A stretch of 64,000 bases of DNA from Bacillus_AD sp047238185. Lineage in GTDB: Bacteria > Bacillota > Bacilli > Bacillales > DSM-1321. A program made the translations under genes and the position numbers. The notes below the pieces were generated by a model. That model ran no database searches and had not been told where the DNA came from. It saw nothing but the letters and a program-made list of their open reading frames with translations. Positions 32,716-41,545 of this stretch are shown here, in pieces; the stretch's first letter is position 1, and each line of letters opens with the position of its first letter. The DNA lies in NCBI RefSeq assembly GCF_047238185.1, contig NZ_JBDFMI010000001.1, positions 496,001-560,000 on the forward strand. The letters run 5' to 3'.

Positions 32716-34476
32716 ATGCGTAAAACAAAAATTGTATGTACCATCGGACCTGCAAGTGAATCTTTAGAAAAATTAACAAGCCTGATTGAAGCTGGAATGA
32801 ATGTATGCCGTCTTAACTTCTCTCACGGAAGCCACGAAGAGCATGCTGCCCGCATCAAGACAATTCGTGAAGCAGTTGAAAAAACTGGTAAACAAGTAGC
32901 CATTCTTCTTGATACAAAAGGGCCTGAAATCCGTACAAATGATATGGAAAACGGCGCTGTAGAATTGAAAACAGGCAACAACATCATTATTTCAACTACA
33001 GAAGTATTAGGTAATGCAGATAAATTCTCTATTACGTATGCTGAATTGATCAATGACGTTGCAATCGGTTCAAAAATTCTTCTTGATGACGGATTGGTGG
33101 GCCTTGAGGTCACTAAAATTGACAAAGAAAATGGAGAAATCCATACTCGCATCCTGAATGATGGAACGCTAAAGAATAAAAAAGGCGTAAACGTTCCGGG
33201 CGTGTCTGTAAACCTTCCAGGAATCACAGAAAAAGATACTCAAGATATCCTATTCGGTATCGAACAAGGAGTGGACTTTGTAGCTGCATCTTTCGTGCGC
33301 CGAGCTTCTGACGTATTAGAAATCCGCGAACTTCTTGACAACAACAATGGCCGCCATATCAACATCATCCCTAAAATCGAAAACCAAGAGGGTGTGGATA
33401 ACATCGATGATATCCTTGCCGTTTCTGAAGGTTTAATGGTTGCGCGTGGAGACCTTGGCGTGGAAATCCCGGCTGAAGAAGTACCATTGGTGCAAAAACA
33501 ATTGATCAAGAAGTGCAATGCACTTGGCAAGCCAGTTATCACTGCTACTCAAATGCTAGATTCTATGCAGCGCAACCCGCGTCCGACACGTGCGGAAGCT
33601 TCTGACGTAGCGAATGCTATCTTCGATGGAACAGATGCAATCATGCTTTCTGGCGAAACGGCTGCCGGATCTTATCCAGTAGAAGCTGTGCAAACCATGC
33701 ATAACATTGCTACACGCACTGAAACAGCTTTAAACCATAAAGAATTAATTTCAAAACGCAGCAAAGACAGTGAACATAATATCACTGATGCAATTGGACA
33801 GTCTGTAGCGCATACTACTTTGAACTTGAATGCCAATGCGATTATCACTCCTACTGAAAGCGGCCATACGGCTCGCATGATTTCTAAATACAAGCCGGAG
33901 GCTCCGATCATCGCTATCTCTTCAAACGATTTCGTGGCTCGCCGCCTGTGCCTTGTTTGGGGCGTTCAACCAATCGTAGGACCTAAAACAAACTCTACAG
34001 ATGAAATGCTGGACAACGCGATTACACAAAGCTTGAATTCTGGCCTAGTTTCATACGGAGACCTTGTTGTCATCACTGCTGGTGTACCTGTTGGCGAAAC
34101 AGGCACAACAAACATGATGAAAATCCAATCACTTGGTAAAACCATTCTTAAAGCCCAAGGAATCGGCCGCAAAAAAGCTGCTGGTAAAGTTGTCATTGCC
34201 AAGAATGCAGCTGAAGCAAACTCAAAAGTGCAATCAGGCGACGTGCTTGTAACAATCGGTTCAGACAAAGAAATGATGCCTGCTATCGAAAAATGCGGTG
34301 CGTTGATCACTGTAGAGGGCGGATTGACAAGCCATGCAGCAGTTGTGGGCGTTAATCTTGGAATCCCTGTAATTGTCGGTGCAGACAATGCTATGACAAC
34401 TCTTACAGAAGGCCAAGTAGTTACAGTTGATGCACAACGCGGCATTATCAATGATGGAAAAGCAAACTTGCTGTAA
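32716..34476 (+). CDS. pyk: pyruvate kinase with C-terminal PEP-utilizer domain
   Basis: The 586-residue protein makes pyruvate and ATP from phosphoenolpyruvate. The catalytic core contains TKIVCTIGPAS (about 3-13), LNFSHGSHEEH (about 34-44), DTKGPEIRT and the signature IIPKIENQEGVDNID. After residue about 475 there is the extra domain typical of Bacillus and Geobacillus enzymes, with GGLTSHAAVVGVNLGIPVIVG, related to the PEP-utilizing histidine domain. Codon use is highly biased, fitting strong expression. AAAAGGAGG lies before the ATG, and a strong terminator follows. Confidence 0.97.
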   Translation: MRKTKIVCTIGPASESLEKLTSLIEAGMNVCRLNFSHGSHEEHAARIKTIREAVEKTGKQVAILLDTKGPEIRTNDMENGAVELKTGNNIIISTTEVLGNADKFSITYAELINDVAIGSKILLDDGLVGLEVTKIDKENGEIHTRILNDGTLKNKKGVNVPGVSVNLPGITEKDTQDILFGIEQGVDFVAASFVRRASDVLEIRELLDNNNGRHINIIPKIENQEGVDNIDDILAVSEGLMVARGDLGVEIPAEEVPLVQKQLIKKCNALGKPVITATQMLDSMQRNPRPTRAEASDVANAIFDGTDAIMLSGETAAGSYPVEAVQTMHNIATRTETALNHKELISKRSKDSEHNITDAIGQSVAHTTLNLNANAIITPTESGHTARMISKYKPEAPIIAISSNDFVARRLCLVWGVQPIVGPKTNSTDEMLDNAITQSLNSGLVSYGDLVVITAGVPVGETGTTNMMKIQSLGKTILKAQGIGRKKAAGKVVIAKNAAEANSKVQSGDVLVTIGSDKEMMPAIEKCGALITVEGGLTSHAAVVGVNLGIPVIVGADNAMTTLTEGQVVTVDAQRGIINDGKANLL

Positions 34477-34488
34477 GCACTATAATTG

Positions 34489-34513
34489 AAAAGAGGCCCC
34501 CGGGCCTCTTTTT
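34489..34513 (+). terminator. terminator after pyk
   Basis: AAAAGAGGCCC pairs with GGGCCTCTTTTT with a 2-base centre, followed by more T. Confidence 0.92.
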
Positions 34514-34614
34514 ATCATTTCCGGGAAAAAAACTGAGAAAATGAGGTAGAAGGAATTATTTGTTTTTGCATAGAAAGAGGCCAAGCATTGTATAATGTAG
34601 GCAGGAGGTGCAGG

Positions 34615-35004
34615 ATGTTACGTATCCTATTATTGTTATTCGTTGTATTGCCTGCCTGTGAAATTGGATTAATGATATATTCAGGCAGAATGCTCGGGCT
34701 GTTGCCGACTGTATTGCTGATCATAGCGACAGGGATAGGCGGTGCATATTTGGCCAAATACCAGGGGCTTGTTACCTTTCAGAAGGTTCAGCAACAAATG
34801 AATCAGGGAATGATGCCGGGTGAGGAACTTATAGACGGTATAAGCATTCTTGCGGGCGGAATTTTTTTAGTTCTTCCTGGGTTCATTACGGATGTCATAG
34901 GCCTTTTGCTATTGCTGCCTCCAACACGGGCTTTGATCAAACCGGTGATTAAGAAGATGTTCCGCAAAAAGATGAATCGGACAAACATTACGATTATCCA
35001 GTAA
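34615..35004 (+). CDS. fxsA: FxsA family membrane protein
   Basis: The 129-residue protein has the FxsA layout: helices at about 2-20 and 24-46, the segment AKYQGLVTFQKVQQQMNQGMMPGEELIDG, then helices at about 82-105, and a basic tail. In E. coli FxsA overproduction blocks F-plasmid exclusion of phage T7; in Bacillus (YtzA) the role is unknown. ATG 34615 is chosen because AGGAGGTG lies 4-5 bases upstream. Confidence 0.9.
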   Translation: MLRILLLLFVVLPACEIGLMIYSGRMLGLLPTVLLIIATGIGGAYLAKYQGLVTFQKVQQQMNQGMMPGEELIDGISILAGGIFLVLPGFITDVIGLLLLLPPTRALIKPVIKKMFRKKMNRTNITIIQ

Positions 35005-35026
35005 TGATGTAAATAATAGCACGAAG

Positions 35027-35082
35027 AAAAGGCATACTGATGTCGCGTAGATAAAAGCGAAGCATCATGCATGCCTTTTTTT
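35027..35082. terminator. terminator between fxsA and ytvI
   Basis: AAAAGGCAT pairs with ATGCCTTTTTTT, enclosing an inner GATGTCGC/GCGAAGCATC stem. It lies between convergent genes. Confidence 0.75.
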
Positions 35083-35089
35083 ATTGGCA

Positions 35090-36205
35090 CTATTCTTCGT
35101 GGCCGCGTATATAAGCCCATAATGTATGGAACACGGAGCTTTTGTTCAAGGTTTGGATGATGACCAGTGAAACCGGCCCGACAATCAGCCCTATAAATCC
35201 GAACAATTGAAACCCGACGAAGAGAGCTACCAATGTAGCAAGAGGGTCGAGTCCGATATTCGCTGAAAGGACTTTCGGTTCCATTATTTGCCTTTGGATA
35301 AGAATAATACTATACAGAATGCCAAGACCTATAGCCAGTCCCACATGGCCTGTGATGGACTGGTAAAGGATCCAAGGAATAAAGACTGCCCCGCTTCCAA
35401 TGTAAGGCAGCAGATCGACAAGGCCAGTGACTAGGGCGATCGTAATAGCATAGTCGACACGAAGGATAAGAAGACCGATAAGTACAATAAGCGTGGTCAT
35501 TGATATAAGTGTTAATTGGGCTTTTAAATAACCGAATAATGCCTTTTTTAAATCGGCAAAAATAGGTTCAAGTTGAGAAATCAAGGCACTTGGCATTATG
35601 GCTTTAGCGTAACTTTGCAGCTTGTCCCAGTCATTGCTGATAAAAAATGTGGCCAGTACTGAAAACACAAGCCCAGTAGCAGCAGTAGGAAACCAGCCAA
35701 GAACTGCCGGTATCTTGTGGAAAAAATTTTTTATGAAGGTCCCTATACTGGAAGCAAGAGTGGTTCCCGCATTCTTTATATTTTCAAGAATAGTTTCTTG
35801 TTGGCCTGTGTCAAGGTGATTAAATAAAGCGGCAATCGTATTGTAAACAGGCATAATTTTATGCTCAAATAGATTTTCGCTGAAAGTTATAAGGGTAGTA
35901 AGCTGTTTGGGCACATTGTCACCAAGATACGTTGCGCCTGAAATGATCTCGGCGATTAATAAGGTGATAATGCCTGCAAACACAAGGACAATACTTAATA
36001 AAGCAACAATGATGGCTAAAGCCCTTGGAAGCCGAAGAACACTTTGTAAATAGTGGACAAAAGGGTTTATTAGGAAAGCCAATGCAAATCCTATTATAAA
36101 TGGGTATGTTATGCCAGCTGTGTAATATAGCGATATGCCGCCTAGTATAAATGCGCTAATGACGATAATGATCCGTATAAACCGATAAATATGAACGGGG
36201 TTCAC
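35090..36205 (-). CDS. ytvI: YtvI, AI-2E transporter family (sporulation membrane protein)
   Basis: The 371-residue protein has about eight membrane helices with the family pattern: two near the N-terminus (about 10-40), a helical extracytoplasmic section (about 95-160), then helices at 165-190, 225-290 and 300-365. A conserved GxLLPYIGSGAVFIPW-like motif lies at about 265. YtvI belongs to the AI-2E/PerM exporters; the B. subtilis gene is linked to sporulation. GTG 36205 has AAGGAGG 7 bases upstream. It is transcribed against fxsA. Confidence 0.9.
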   Translation of the reverse strand: MNPVHIYRFIRIIIVISAFILGGISLYYTAGITYPFIIGFALAFLINPFVHYLQSVLRLPRALAIIVALLSIVLVFAGIITLLIAEIISGATYLGDNVPKQLTTLITFSENLFEHKIMPVYNTIAALFNHLDTGQQETILENIKNAGTTLASSIGTFIKNFFHKIPAVLGWFPTAATGLVFSVLATFFISNDWDKLQSYAKAIMPSALISQLEPIFADLKKALFGYLKAQLTLISMTTLIVLIGLLILRVDYAITIALVTGLVDLLPYIGSGAVFIPWILYQSITGHVGLAIGLGILYSIILIQRQIMEPKVLSANIGLDPLATLVALFVGFQLFGFIGLIVGPVSLVIIQTLNKSSVFHTLWAYIRGHEE

Positions 36206-36428
36206 AGGAGAACCTCCTTTTCCTTATAAGCGGGATAAGGGTATGAGTGAGGAGAGCCAACGTAGCATATCCGCGTCTAATACAACCTATGCAAGCGTAT
36301 AGTAAAAAAGACAAAGACATTGCAAAAAATAGAAATGCCTTTATGGGGATTCCCGGGTATAATGTAGAGGGCGGTTAGCCAAAATCAACAATTTAGGGCA
36401 TCATAAGATAAGTCAAGAAGAGAAAAGG

Positions 36429-36896
36429 ATGAGTAAGTTGACATCACCATATGTGTTTTTAGTATTATTACTGGCGATTGCAATTATTGCTAAAAATAAT
36501 TCCTTGATCATTGCGATAGGATTTTTGTTAATAATTAAGATCATTGGCTTGGGGGATAAAGTTTTTCCGTTTCTCCAAAGCAAAGGGATCAATTTAGGTG
36601 TCACCGTTATCACCATTGCTGTCCTCGTGCCGATAGCGACTGGTGCGATTGGTTTTAAGGATTTAGGGGAGGCGGTCAAATCTCCCTTAGCTTGGATTGC
36701 TCTTGCTTCGGGGATTGTAGTGGCTATGTTGGCCAAGAATGGAGTTACCCTTCTTGCGGCAGATCCGCATATTACCACAGCGCTGGTTTTTGGCACGATT
36801 CTGGCTGTAGCTGTCTTTAAGGGAGTTGCAGTCGGTCCGCTTATCGGCGCGGGCATTGCATTTGTCGCTATGAGAATATTTCAGTTCTTTCAATGA
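36429..36896 (+). CDS. ytwI: DUF441 membrane protein YtwI
   Basis: The 155-residue protein has about four membrane helices (roughly 9-40, 58-78, 86-102 and 112-150) and the DUF441 signature KGINLGVTVITIAVLVPIATG. Function is unknown. It lies directly upstream of citZ, as in B. subtilis. Two starts are possible: ATG 36429 with AAGAAGAG upstream, and TTG 36438 with AAAAGGATG upstream; the second gives a start closer to other members. A terminator follows. Confidence 0.88.
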   Translation: MSKLTSPYVFLVLLLAIAIIAKNNSLIIAIGFLLIIKIIGLGDKVFPFLQSKGINLGVTVITIAVLVPIATGAIGFKDLGEAVKSPLAWIALASGIVVAMLAKNGVTLLAADPHITTALVFGTILAVAVFKGVAVGPLIGAGIAFVAMRIFQFFQ

Positions 36897-36915
36897 TATT
36901 CAGCTTAAGAACGCC

Positions 36916-36954
36916 AGCATCCATTCACTTTCATAGTGCAATGGATGCTTTTTT
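36916..36954 (+). terminator. terminator after ytwI
   Basis: AGCATCCATT pairs with AATGGATGCT, with an inner CACT/AGTG pairing, followed by TTTTTT. Confidence 0.88.
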
Positions 36955-37000
36955 ATATGTGGAAGGAATAGGGGATTGCTGGTGAAGCCCCAAGCTCAGT

Positions 37001-37054
37001 AAGGCCGGCAAGGCTTATTGAAGGGAATCCTTTCTCTGGGTGCCGGCTTGTTTT
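37001..37054 (+). terminator. second hairpin downstream of ytwI
   Basis: AAGGCCGGCA and TGCCGGCTT form a stem with one bulged G, around an inner AAGG/CCTT pairing, followed by GTTTTCTTTC. It may be a backup terminator or an intergenic element. Confidence 0.4.
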
Positions 37055-37240
37055 CTTTCAATATTTGTGCCATGTTTTCAAGAAGTTCCTATCCATTCTA
37101 GCCATATAAGCATTAATCTTTCCATTAAAGGGAAGAAAAAATATAAAGATAGAATACCTTTGTTATAGTACAATCTTAATTTAATGTTTTTTATAATAAA
37201 TACGATTATCGTTTGATTTATGCTAGGCACATTTGTTGCT

Positions 37241-37254
37241 TGAAAACGCTTATT
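37241..37254. promoter_or_regulatory. cre-like site upstream of citZ
   Basis: TGAAAACGCTTATT matches the cre pattern TGWAARCGYTWNCW at 13 of 14 positions. It lies about 160 bases upstream of the candidate citZ promoter, which is further than typical. Confidence 0.45.
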
Positions 37255-37401
37255 GTTATAACCTGTTTGTAGTGCTGTGATTATATTTTCAATAAATGTA
37301 AATTTTAGAAAGTTTATTCAATAGTTATATAATTATAATTTTTAGCAAGATGTGAGTTTTTCTGGAAAAACATTAATTTTTTTCAAAATAAGTGCTTTTC
37401 A

Positions 37402-37430
37402 TTTTCAAAATGACAATAATTGTTTATAAT
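37402..37430 (+). promoter_or_regulatory. candidate citZ promoter
   Basis: TTTTCA, a 17-base spacer and TATAAT. Nearby ATAA and TTAT half-sites resemble CcpC targets, but no exact ATAA-N7-TTAT copy was found. Confidence 0.5.
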
Positions 37431-37743
37431 GTTAAATGGAAGCGTCATCTTTTGTACTATTAATAATTTTTCAAATATTAATTCTTGTTGGCGATCTAAC
37501 GAACTTTTCAGGGAGTGAATCTAGATTCGCTCGGGATATGCGCGTTTACATATGCGAAGCATAGGGAAAATCCGCAAAAAGGGCTTGTTGATTCAATAAG
37601 AGCAGTATGATGTTGGGATGGCTTTCACATCAGGGGGCATACTCCTGCCATTTTCATACGAATTGGCCTAGTTCTTATCCATGGCTGGCCCATTAATAAA
37701 CACTAATGGATAAAGGGGAATAATTGAAAAGGAGAGATTCTGT

Positions 37744-38859
37744 ATGACAGTAACAAGAGGTCTCGAAGGGATTGTCGCAACAACTTCATCAATCAGTTCA
37801 ATCATTGATGATACGTTAACTTATGCAGGCTATAATATTGATGATTTGGCTGTGAATGCATCATTCGAGGAAGTCATTTATTTATTATGGCACCGCAGAT
37901 TACCAAATGAAGTAGAATTAAAGGATTTAACAATGCAATTGGCAAGCAATATGGAATTGCCAAAAGAAGTAATAGAGCATTTTAATCTTTATGATATTAA
38001 GAATGTCCATCCAATGGGTGCACTTCGCACGGCTGTATCACTATTAGGCTTGTTCGATGAAGACTCTGAAGTGATGACTGATGAAGCAAACTACCAAAAG
38101 GCAATCCGCTTGCAAGCGAAGATTCCTTCAATCGTGACAGCTTTTTCTAGAATCAGAAAAGGACTGAAACCAGTCGCTCCGAAGAAAGATTTAAGTTTCG
38201 CAGCTAATTTCCTTTATATGTTAAATGATAAAGTTCCTACAGACCTGGAAGAAGAAGCTTTCAATAAAGCCCTTGTTCTGCATGCGGATCATGAGTTGAA
38301 TGCATCTACATTCACGGCACGCGTATGTGTAGCCACTCTATCAGATGTTTATTCCGGAGTAACTGCAGCTATCGGCGCGTTGAAAGGCCCGCTTCACGGG
38401 GGAGCCAACGAAGCTGTTATGAAAATGCTGACAGACATCGGTTCTGTGGATAAAGTAGAATCTTATATTAATAATAAATTAGATAACAAAGAAAAAATCA
38501 TGGGCTTTGGACACCGTGTTTACCGCAATGGAGATCCGCGGGCCAAGCATTTAAAAGAAATGTCCAAGAGGCTGACCACATTAACTGGCCAATCCAAATA
38601 CTATGATATGTCAGTCAAAATTGAAGAGCTTGTGACTTCTAAGAAGCCGCTTCCTCCAAACGTAGACTTCTATTCTGCTTCTGTTTACCATAGCCTTGGA
38701 ATCGATCATGATATATTTACGCCAATCTTTGCTGTAAGCCGTACATCCGGTTGGTTGGCGCACATTCTTGAACAATATGATAACAATAGACTGATCAGAC
38801 CTCGTGCCGAATATACAGGCCCAGGCATGCAAACGTATGTGCCTATCGAGGAAAGATAA
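37744..38859 (+). CDS. citZ: citrate synthase CitZ
   Basis: The 371-residue protein condenses acetyl-CoA with oxaloacetate to start the citric acid cycle. The catalytic triad regions are visible: GPLHGGANEAVM (about 220-231, first His), MGFGHRVYRNGDPRAK (about 255-270, second His) and PNVDFYSASVY (about 307-317, Asp). The length is that of the short Gram-positive type. GGAGAG lies upstream of the ATG. It heads the citZ-icd-mdh cluster; the intergenic hairpin before icd may set relative message levels. Confidence 0.97.
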   Translation: MTVTRGLEGIVATTSSISSIIDDTLTYAGYNIDDLAVNASFEEVIYLLWHRRLPNEVELKDLTMQLASNMELPKEVIEHFNLYDIKNVHPMGALRTAVSLLGLFDEDSEVMTDEANYQKAIRLQAKIPSIVTAFSRIRKGLKPVAPKKDLSFAANFLYMLNDKVPTDLEEEAFNKALVLHADHELNASTFTARVCVATLSDVYSGVTAAIGALKGPLHGGANEAVMKMLTDIGSVDKVESYINNKLDNKEKIMGFGHRVYRNGDPRAKHLKEMSKRLTTLTGQSKYYDMSVKIEELVTSKKPLPPNVDFYSASVYHSLGIDHDIFTPIFAVSRTSGWLAHILEQYDNNRLIRPRAEYTGPGMQTYVPIEER

Positions 38860-38920
38860 AGGTTTTATTTTCACAAAATAGATAAAATATAGTAGATTAA
38901 CAATTATAAGAGAAAAGCGG

Positions 38921-38952
38921 AGGTTAGAAGCCAATTTAAAGGCTGCTAACCT
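38921..38952 (+). other. intergenic hairpin between citZ and icd
   Basis: AGGTTAG-A-AGCC pairs with GGCT-G-CTAACCT around an 8-base loop. It is followed by CTTTGATAATGATTTT rather than a clean U-run, so it may be a weak attenuator or an RNA processing/stabilising hairpin. Confidence 0.6.
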
Positions 38953-38978
38953 TTGATAATGATTTTGGAGGGATTCGC

Positions 38979-40250
38979 ATGAGTCAGGGAGAAAAAATCG
39001 TAGTACAAAACGGAGAGTTAAAAGTACCAAACAATCCAGTTATTCCTTTCATTGAAGGAGACGGCATTGGTCCTGATATTTGGGCGGCTGCTTCACGCGT
39101 ATTGGATGCAGCTGTTGAAAAAGCCTATAACGGCGAAAAGAAAATCGAGTGGAAAGAAGTATATGCAGGGGAAAAAGCATTCAATAAGACAGGCGAATGG
39201 CTTCCGAAAGAAACGCTTGATTTAATCAAGGAGTATTTCATCGCCATTAAAGGGCCGCTGACTACTCCTGTCGGCGGTGGAATCCGTTCTCTTAACGTAG
39301 CATTGAGACAAGAGCTTGATTTATTCGTTTGCTTGCGTCCTGTACGTTATTTCGAAGGCGTTCCTTCACCTGTAAAACGCCCTGAAGATACAGATATGGT
39401 CATTTTCCGTGAAAACACAGAAGACATTTATGCGGGAATTGAATATGAGGAAGGCAGCGAAGCAGTTAAAAAGCTATTGAACTTCCTTCAAAATGAAATG
39501 GGAGTCAACAAAATCCGCTTCCCTGAAACATCAGGATTGGGAATCAAGCCTGTTTCCAAAGAAGGTACTGAACGCCTTGTACGCGCAGCTCTTAACTATG
39601 CTATTAAAGAAGGCCGTAAATCATTGACGCTTGTCCATAAAGGGAACATCATGAAGTTCACTGAAGGGGCATTCAAAAACTGGGGCTATGCACTTGCTGA
39701 AAGAGAGTTTGGGGAACAGGTATTCACTTGGAACCAATATGATAGAATCAAAGAAGAAAAAGGCGCTGAAGCAGCCAACAAAGCACAGGCTGATGCGGAA
39801 GCTGCAGGAAAAATCATCGTAAAAGATTCAATTGCTGATATCTTCCTTCAACAAATTCTGACTCGTCCAAAAGAGTTTGACGTTGTGGCTACAATGAACT
39901 TGAACGGCGACTACATTTCAGATGCCCTTGCAGCGCAAGTCGGCGGAATCGGAATCGCTCCAGGAGCTAATATCAACTACGAAACAGGACACGCTATTTT
40001 TGAAGCGACTCACGGAACAGCTCCTAAATACGCTGGAATGGATAAAGTAAATCCATCATCTGTTTTGTTATCAGGCGTATTGATGCTTGAACACCTAGGT
40101 TGGAATGAAGCAGCCAAAATGATCATTACATCAGTTGAAGAAACAATCGCCAGCAAGGTAGTAACATATGACTTCGCTCGCTTAATGGATGGAGCAACTG
40201 AAGTGAAATGTTCTGAATTCGCGGATGAATTGATTAAGAACCTAAAATAA
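38979..40250 (+). CDS. icd: isocitrate dehydrogenase (NADP)
   Basis: The 423-residue protein oxidises isocitrate to 2-oxoglutarate. It shows the family signatures PFIEGDGIGPDIW (about 23-35), GGIRSLNVALRQELDLFVCLRPVRYFEG (about 101-128) with the substrate Ser and Arg residues, FRENTEDIYAGIEY (about 145-158), NLNGDYISDALAAQVGGIGIAPGANI and HGTAPKYAGMDKVNPSS. The lysine/tyrosine pattern near the end is that of the NADP-dependent bacterial type. GGAGGG lies before the ATG. Highly expressed codon pattern. Confidence 0.97.
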   Translation: MSQGEKIVVQNGELKVPNNPVIPFIEGDGIGPDIWAAASRVLDAAVEKAYNGEKKIEWKEVYAGEKAFNKTGEWLPKETLDLIKEYFIAIKGPLTTPVGGGIRSLNVALRQELDLFVCLRPVRYFEGVPSPVKRPEDTDMVIFRENTEDIYAGIEYEEGSEAVKKLLNFLQNEMGVNKIRFPETSGLGIKPVSKEGTERLVRAALNYAIKEGRKSLTLVHKGNIMKFTEGAFKNWGYALAEREFGEQVFTWNQYDRIKEEKGAEAANKAQADAEAAGKIIVKDSIADIFLQQILTRPKEFDVVATMNLNGDYISDALAAQVGGIGIAPGANINYETGHAIFEATHGTAPKYAGMDKVNPSSVLLSGVLMLEHLGWNEAAKMIITSVEETIASKVVTYDFARLMDGATEVKCSEFADELIKNLK

Positions 40251-40279
40251 TGTAGTGTGATAATTTAATAACTCTGTTA

Positions 40280-40418
40280 AAAAAGAGATTGACCGCAAAG
40301 CTTAACGACATCGATTGGCAGTGTACCGTGTTGTTAAGTAATCTGGGGGTATAGACGACCATTTTATCAGCATAGGATGGAAGCTATACTGCTTTAGATG
40401 AGCGGCCAATCTCTTTTT
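40280..40418 (+). ncRNA. candidate multi-branched structured RNA element between icd and mdh
   Basis: A 139-base segment is closed by a 12-bp perfect stem (40280-40291 with 40407-40418: AAAAAGAGATTG/CAATCTCTTTTT). One mismatch then leads into CCGC/GCGG (40293-40296 with 40402-40405). Inside are CTTAACGACA (40301-40310) pairing with TGTTGTTAAG (40329-40338), and GTATAG (40349-40354) pairing with CTATAC (40384-40389) with an inner CCAT/ATGG. It ends in a T-rich run, so it may act as a large terminator, a regulatory RNA or a MITE-like repeat. Confidence 0.55.
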
Positions 40419-40456
40419 ATATTATTTTTTACGGACGAAGGGGAGGAATCGGTTAG

Positions 40457-41389
40457 ATGGGACGCAAGAAAGTATCCGTGATAGGCGGAGGGTTTACAGG
40501 GGCAACTACTGCTTTTCTATTGGCTCAAAAAGAGTTATCCGATGTCGTATTGGTTGATATTCCACAAATGTCGGACCCGACAAAGGGCAAAGCATTGGAT
40601 ATGGCTGAAGCAGGGCCGGTACAAGGATTCGATGCTAAAATCATTGGCACATCCGATTATGTTGATACTAAGGATTCTGATATCGTCATCATCACAGCGG
40701 GAATAGCCCGCAAACCGGGAATGAGCAGAGACGATTTGGTGCAAACCAACCAGAAGGTAATGAAGTCTGTGACAAAGGAAATCGTTGCACACTCCCCAAA
40801 CTGCACAATTATTGTGTTGACGAATCCAGTTGATGCGATGACCTATACAGTTTATAAAGAATCGGGTTTCCCAAAACACCGTGTCATCGGTCAATCAGGT
40901 GTTTTGGATACGGCTAGATTCCGTACATTTATTGCAGAAGAACTGCAAATGTCAGTGAAAGACATCACCGGCTTTGTTTTGGGGGGGCACGGCGACGATA
41001 TGGTTCCTTTAGTCAGGTATTCATATGCTGGCGGCATTCCATTAGAAACGCTTATTCCAGCGGAACGATTAGAAGCGATTGTCGACCGTACTCGGACAGG
41101 CGGTGCGGAAATTGTTAACTTGCTCGGAAATGGCAGTGCTTATTATGCTCCTGCCGCTTCCCTTGTTGAAATGGCTGAAGCGATTCTCAAGGACCAAAGA
41201 CGCGTTCTGCCGGCTATTGCTTTCTTGGAAGGCGAATATGGAATGAATGGCATTTATCTGGGTGTCCCGACCATTTTGGGAGCTGGAGGGATTGAAAAAA
41301 TCATTGAGCTTGATTTGACTGAGCAAGAGAAAAAAGCATTGGACAAATCTGCTGAATCGGTAAAAAATGTAATGTCAGTTCTGTCGTAA
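40457..41389 (+). CDS. mdh: malate dehydrogenase
   Basis: The 310-residue protein is an LDH-like malate dehydrogenase that oxidises malate to oxaloacetate with NAD. It has the Rossmann motif VIGGGFTGATTAFLLA (about 9-24), the substrate loop ARKPGMSRDDL with the malate-specific Arg (about 79-89), VLTNPVDAMTY and the catalytic His in GGHGDDMVPL (about 177-186). GGGGAGG lies before the ATG. It is the third gene of the citZ-icd-mdh cluster but is separated from icd by a 206-base structured element. Confidence 0.97.
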   Translation: MGRKKVSVIGGGFTGATTAFLLAQKELSDVVLVDIPQMSDPTKGKALDMAEAGPVQGFDAKIIGTSDYVDTKDSDIVIITAGIARKPGMSRDDLVQTNQKVMKSVTKEIVAHSPNCTIIVLTNPVDAMTYTVYKESGFPKHRVIGQSGVLDTARFRTFIAEELQMSVKDITGFVLGGHGDDMVPLVRYSYAGGIPLETLIPAERLEAIVDRTRTGGAEIVNLLGNGSAYYAPAASLVEMAEAILKDQRRVLPAIAFLEGEYGMNGIYLGVPTILGAGGIEKIIELDLTEQEKKALDKSAESVKNVMSVLS

Positions 41390-41415
41390 GATAATAACTC
41401 AAAATAGAACGGCCT

Positions 41416-41447
41416 AAAAATTCGGGAATCAATTCCCGGATTTTTTT
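41416..41447 (+). terminator. terminator after mdh
   Basis: AAAAATTCGGGAAT pairs with ATTCCCGGATTTTT (one mismatch) around a 2-base loop, followed by T. Confidence 0.88.
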
Positions 41448-41545
41448 CAACACTTCAAGAATTGGATATGGTTTCTATGGGAGTGTTATAGTAAGTATAA
41501 ACTAAGAATGTTGGACAATGATGTAATGAGAAAGGTGGCAGACCC

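Larger units (their letters stand above)
36955..37743 (+). promoter_or_regulatory. long upstream region and leader of citZ
   Basis: No gene is supported in these 789 bases. They contain a hairpin at 37001-37054, a cre-like site at 37241-37254, a very AT-rich stretch, a promoter candidate at 37402-37430 and a leader of about 300 bases. In the leader are hairpins GAGTGAATC/GATTCGCTC (37513-37532) and TGATGT/ACATCA (37608-37632). The layout fits a heavily controlled citrate synthase promoter. Confidence 0.55.

Noticed and set aside
37607..37696. Short ORF (about 28 codons) in the citZ leader as a leader peptide
   Set aside because: No ribosome binding site is seen and the stretch is better explained as paired RNA.
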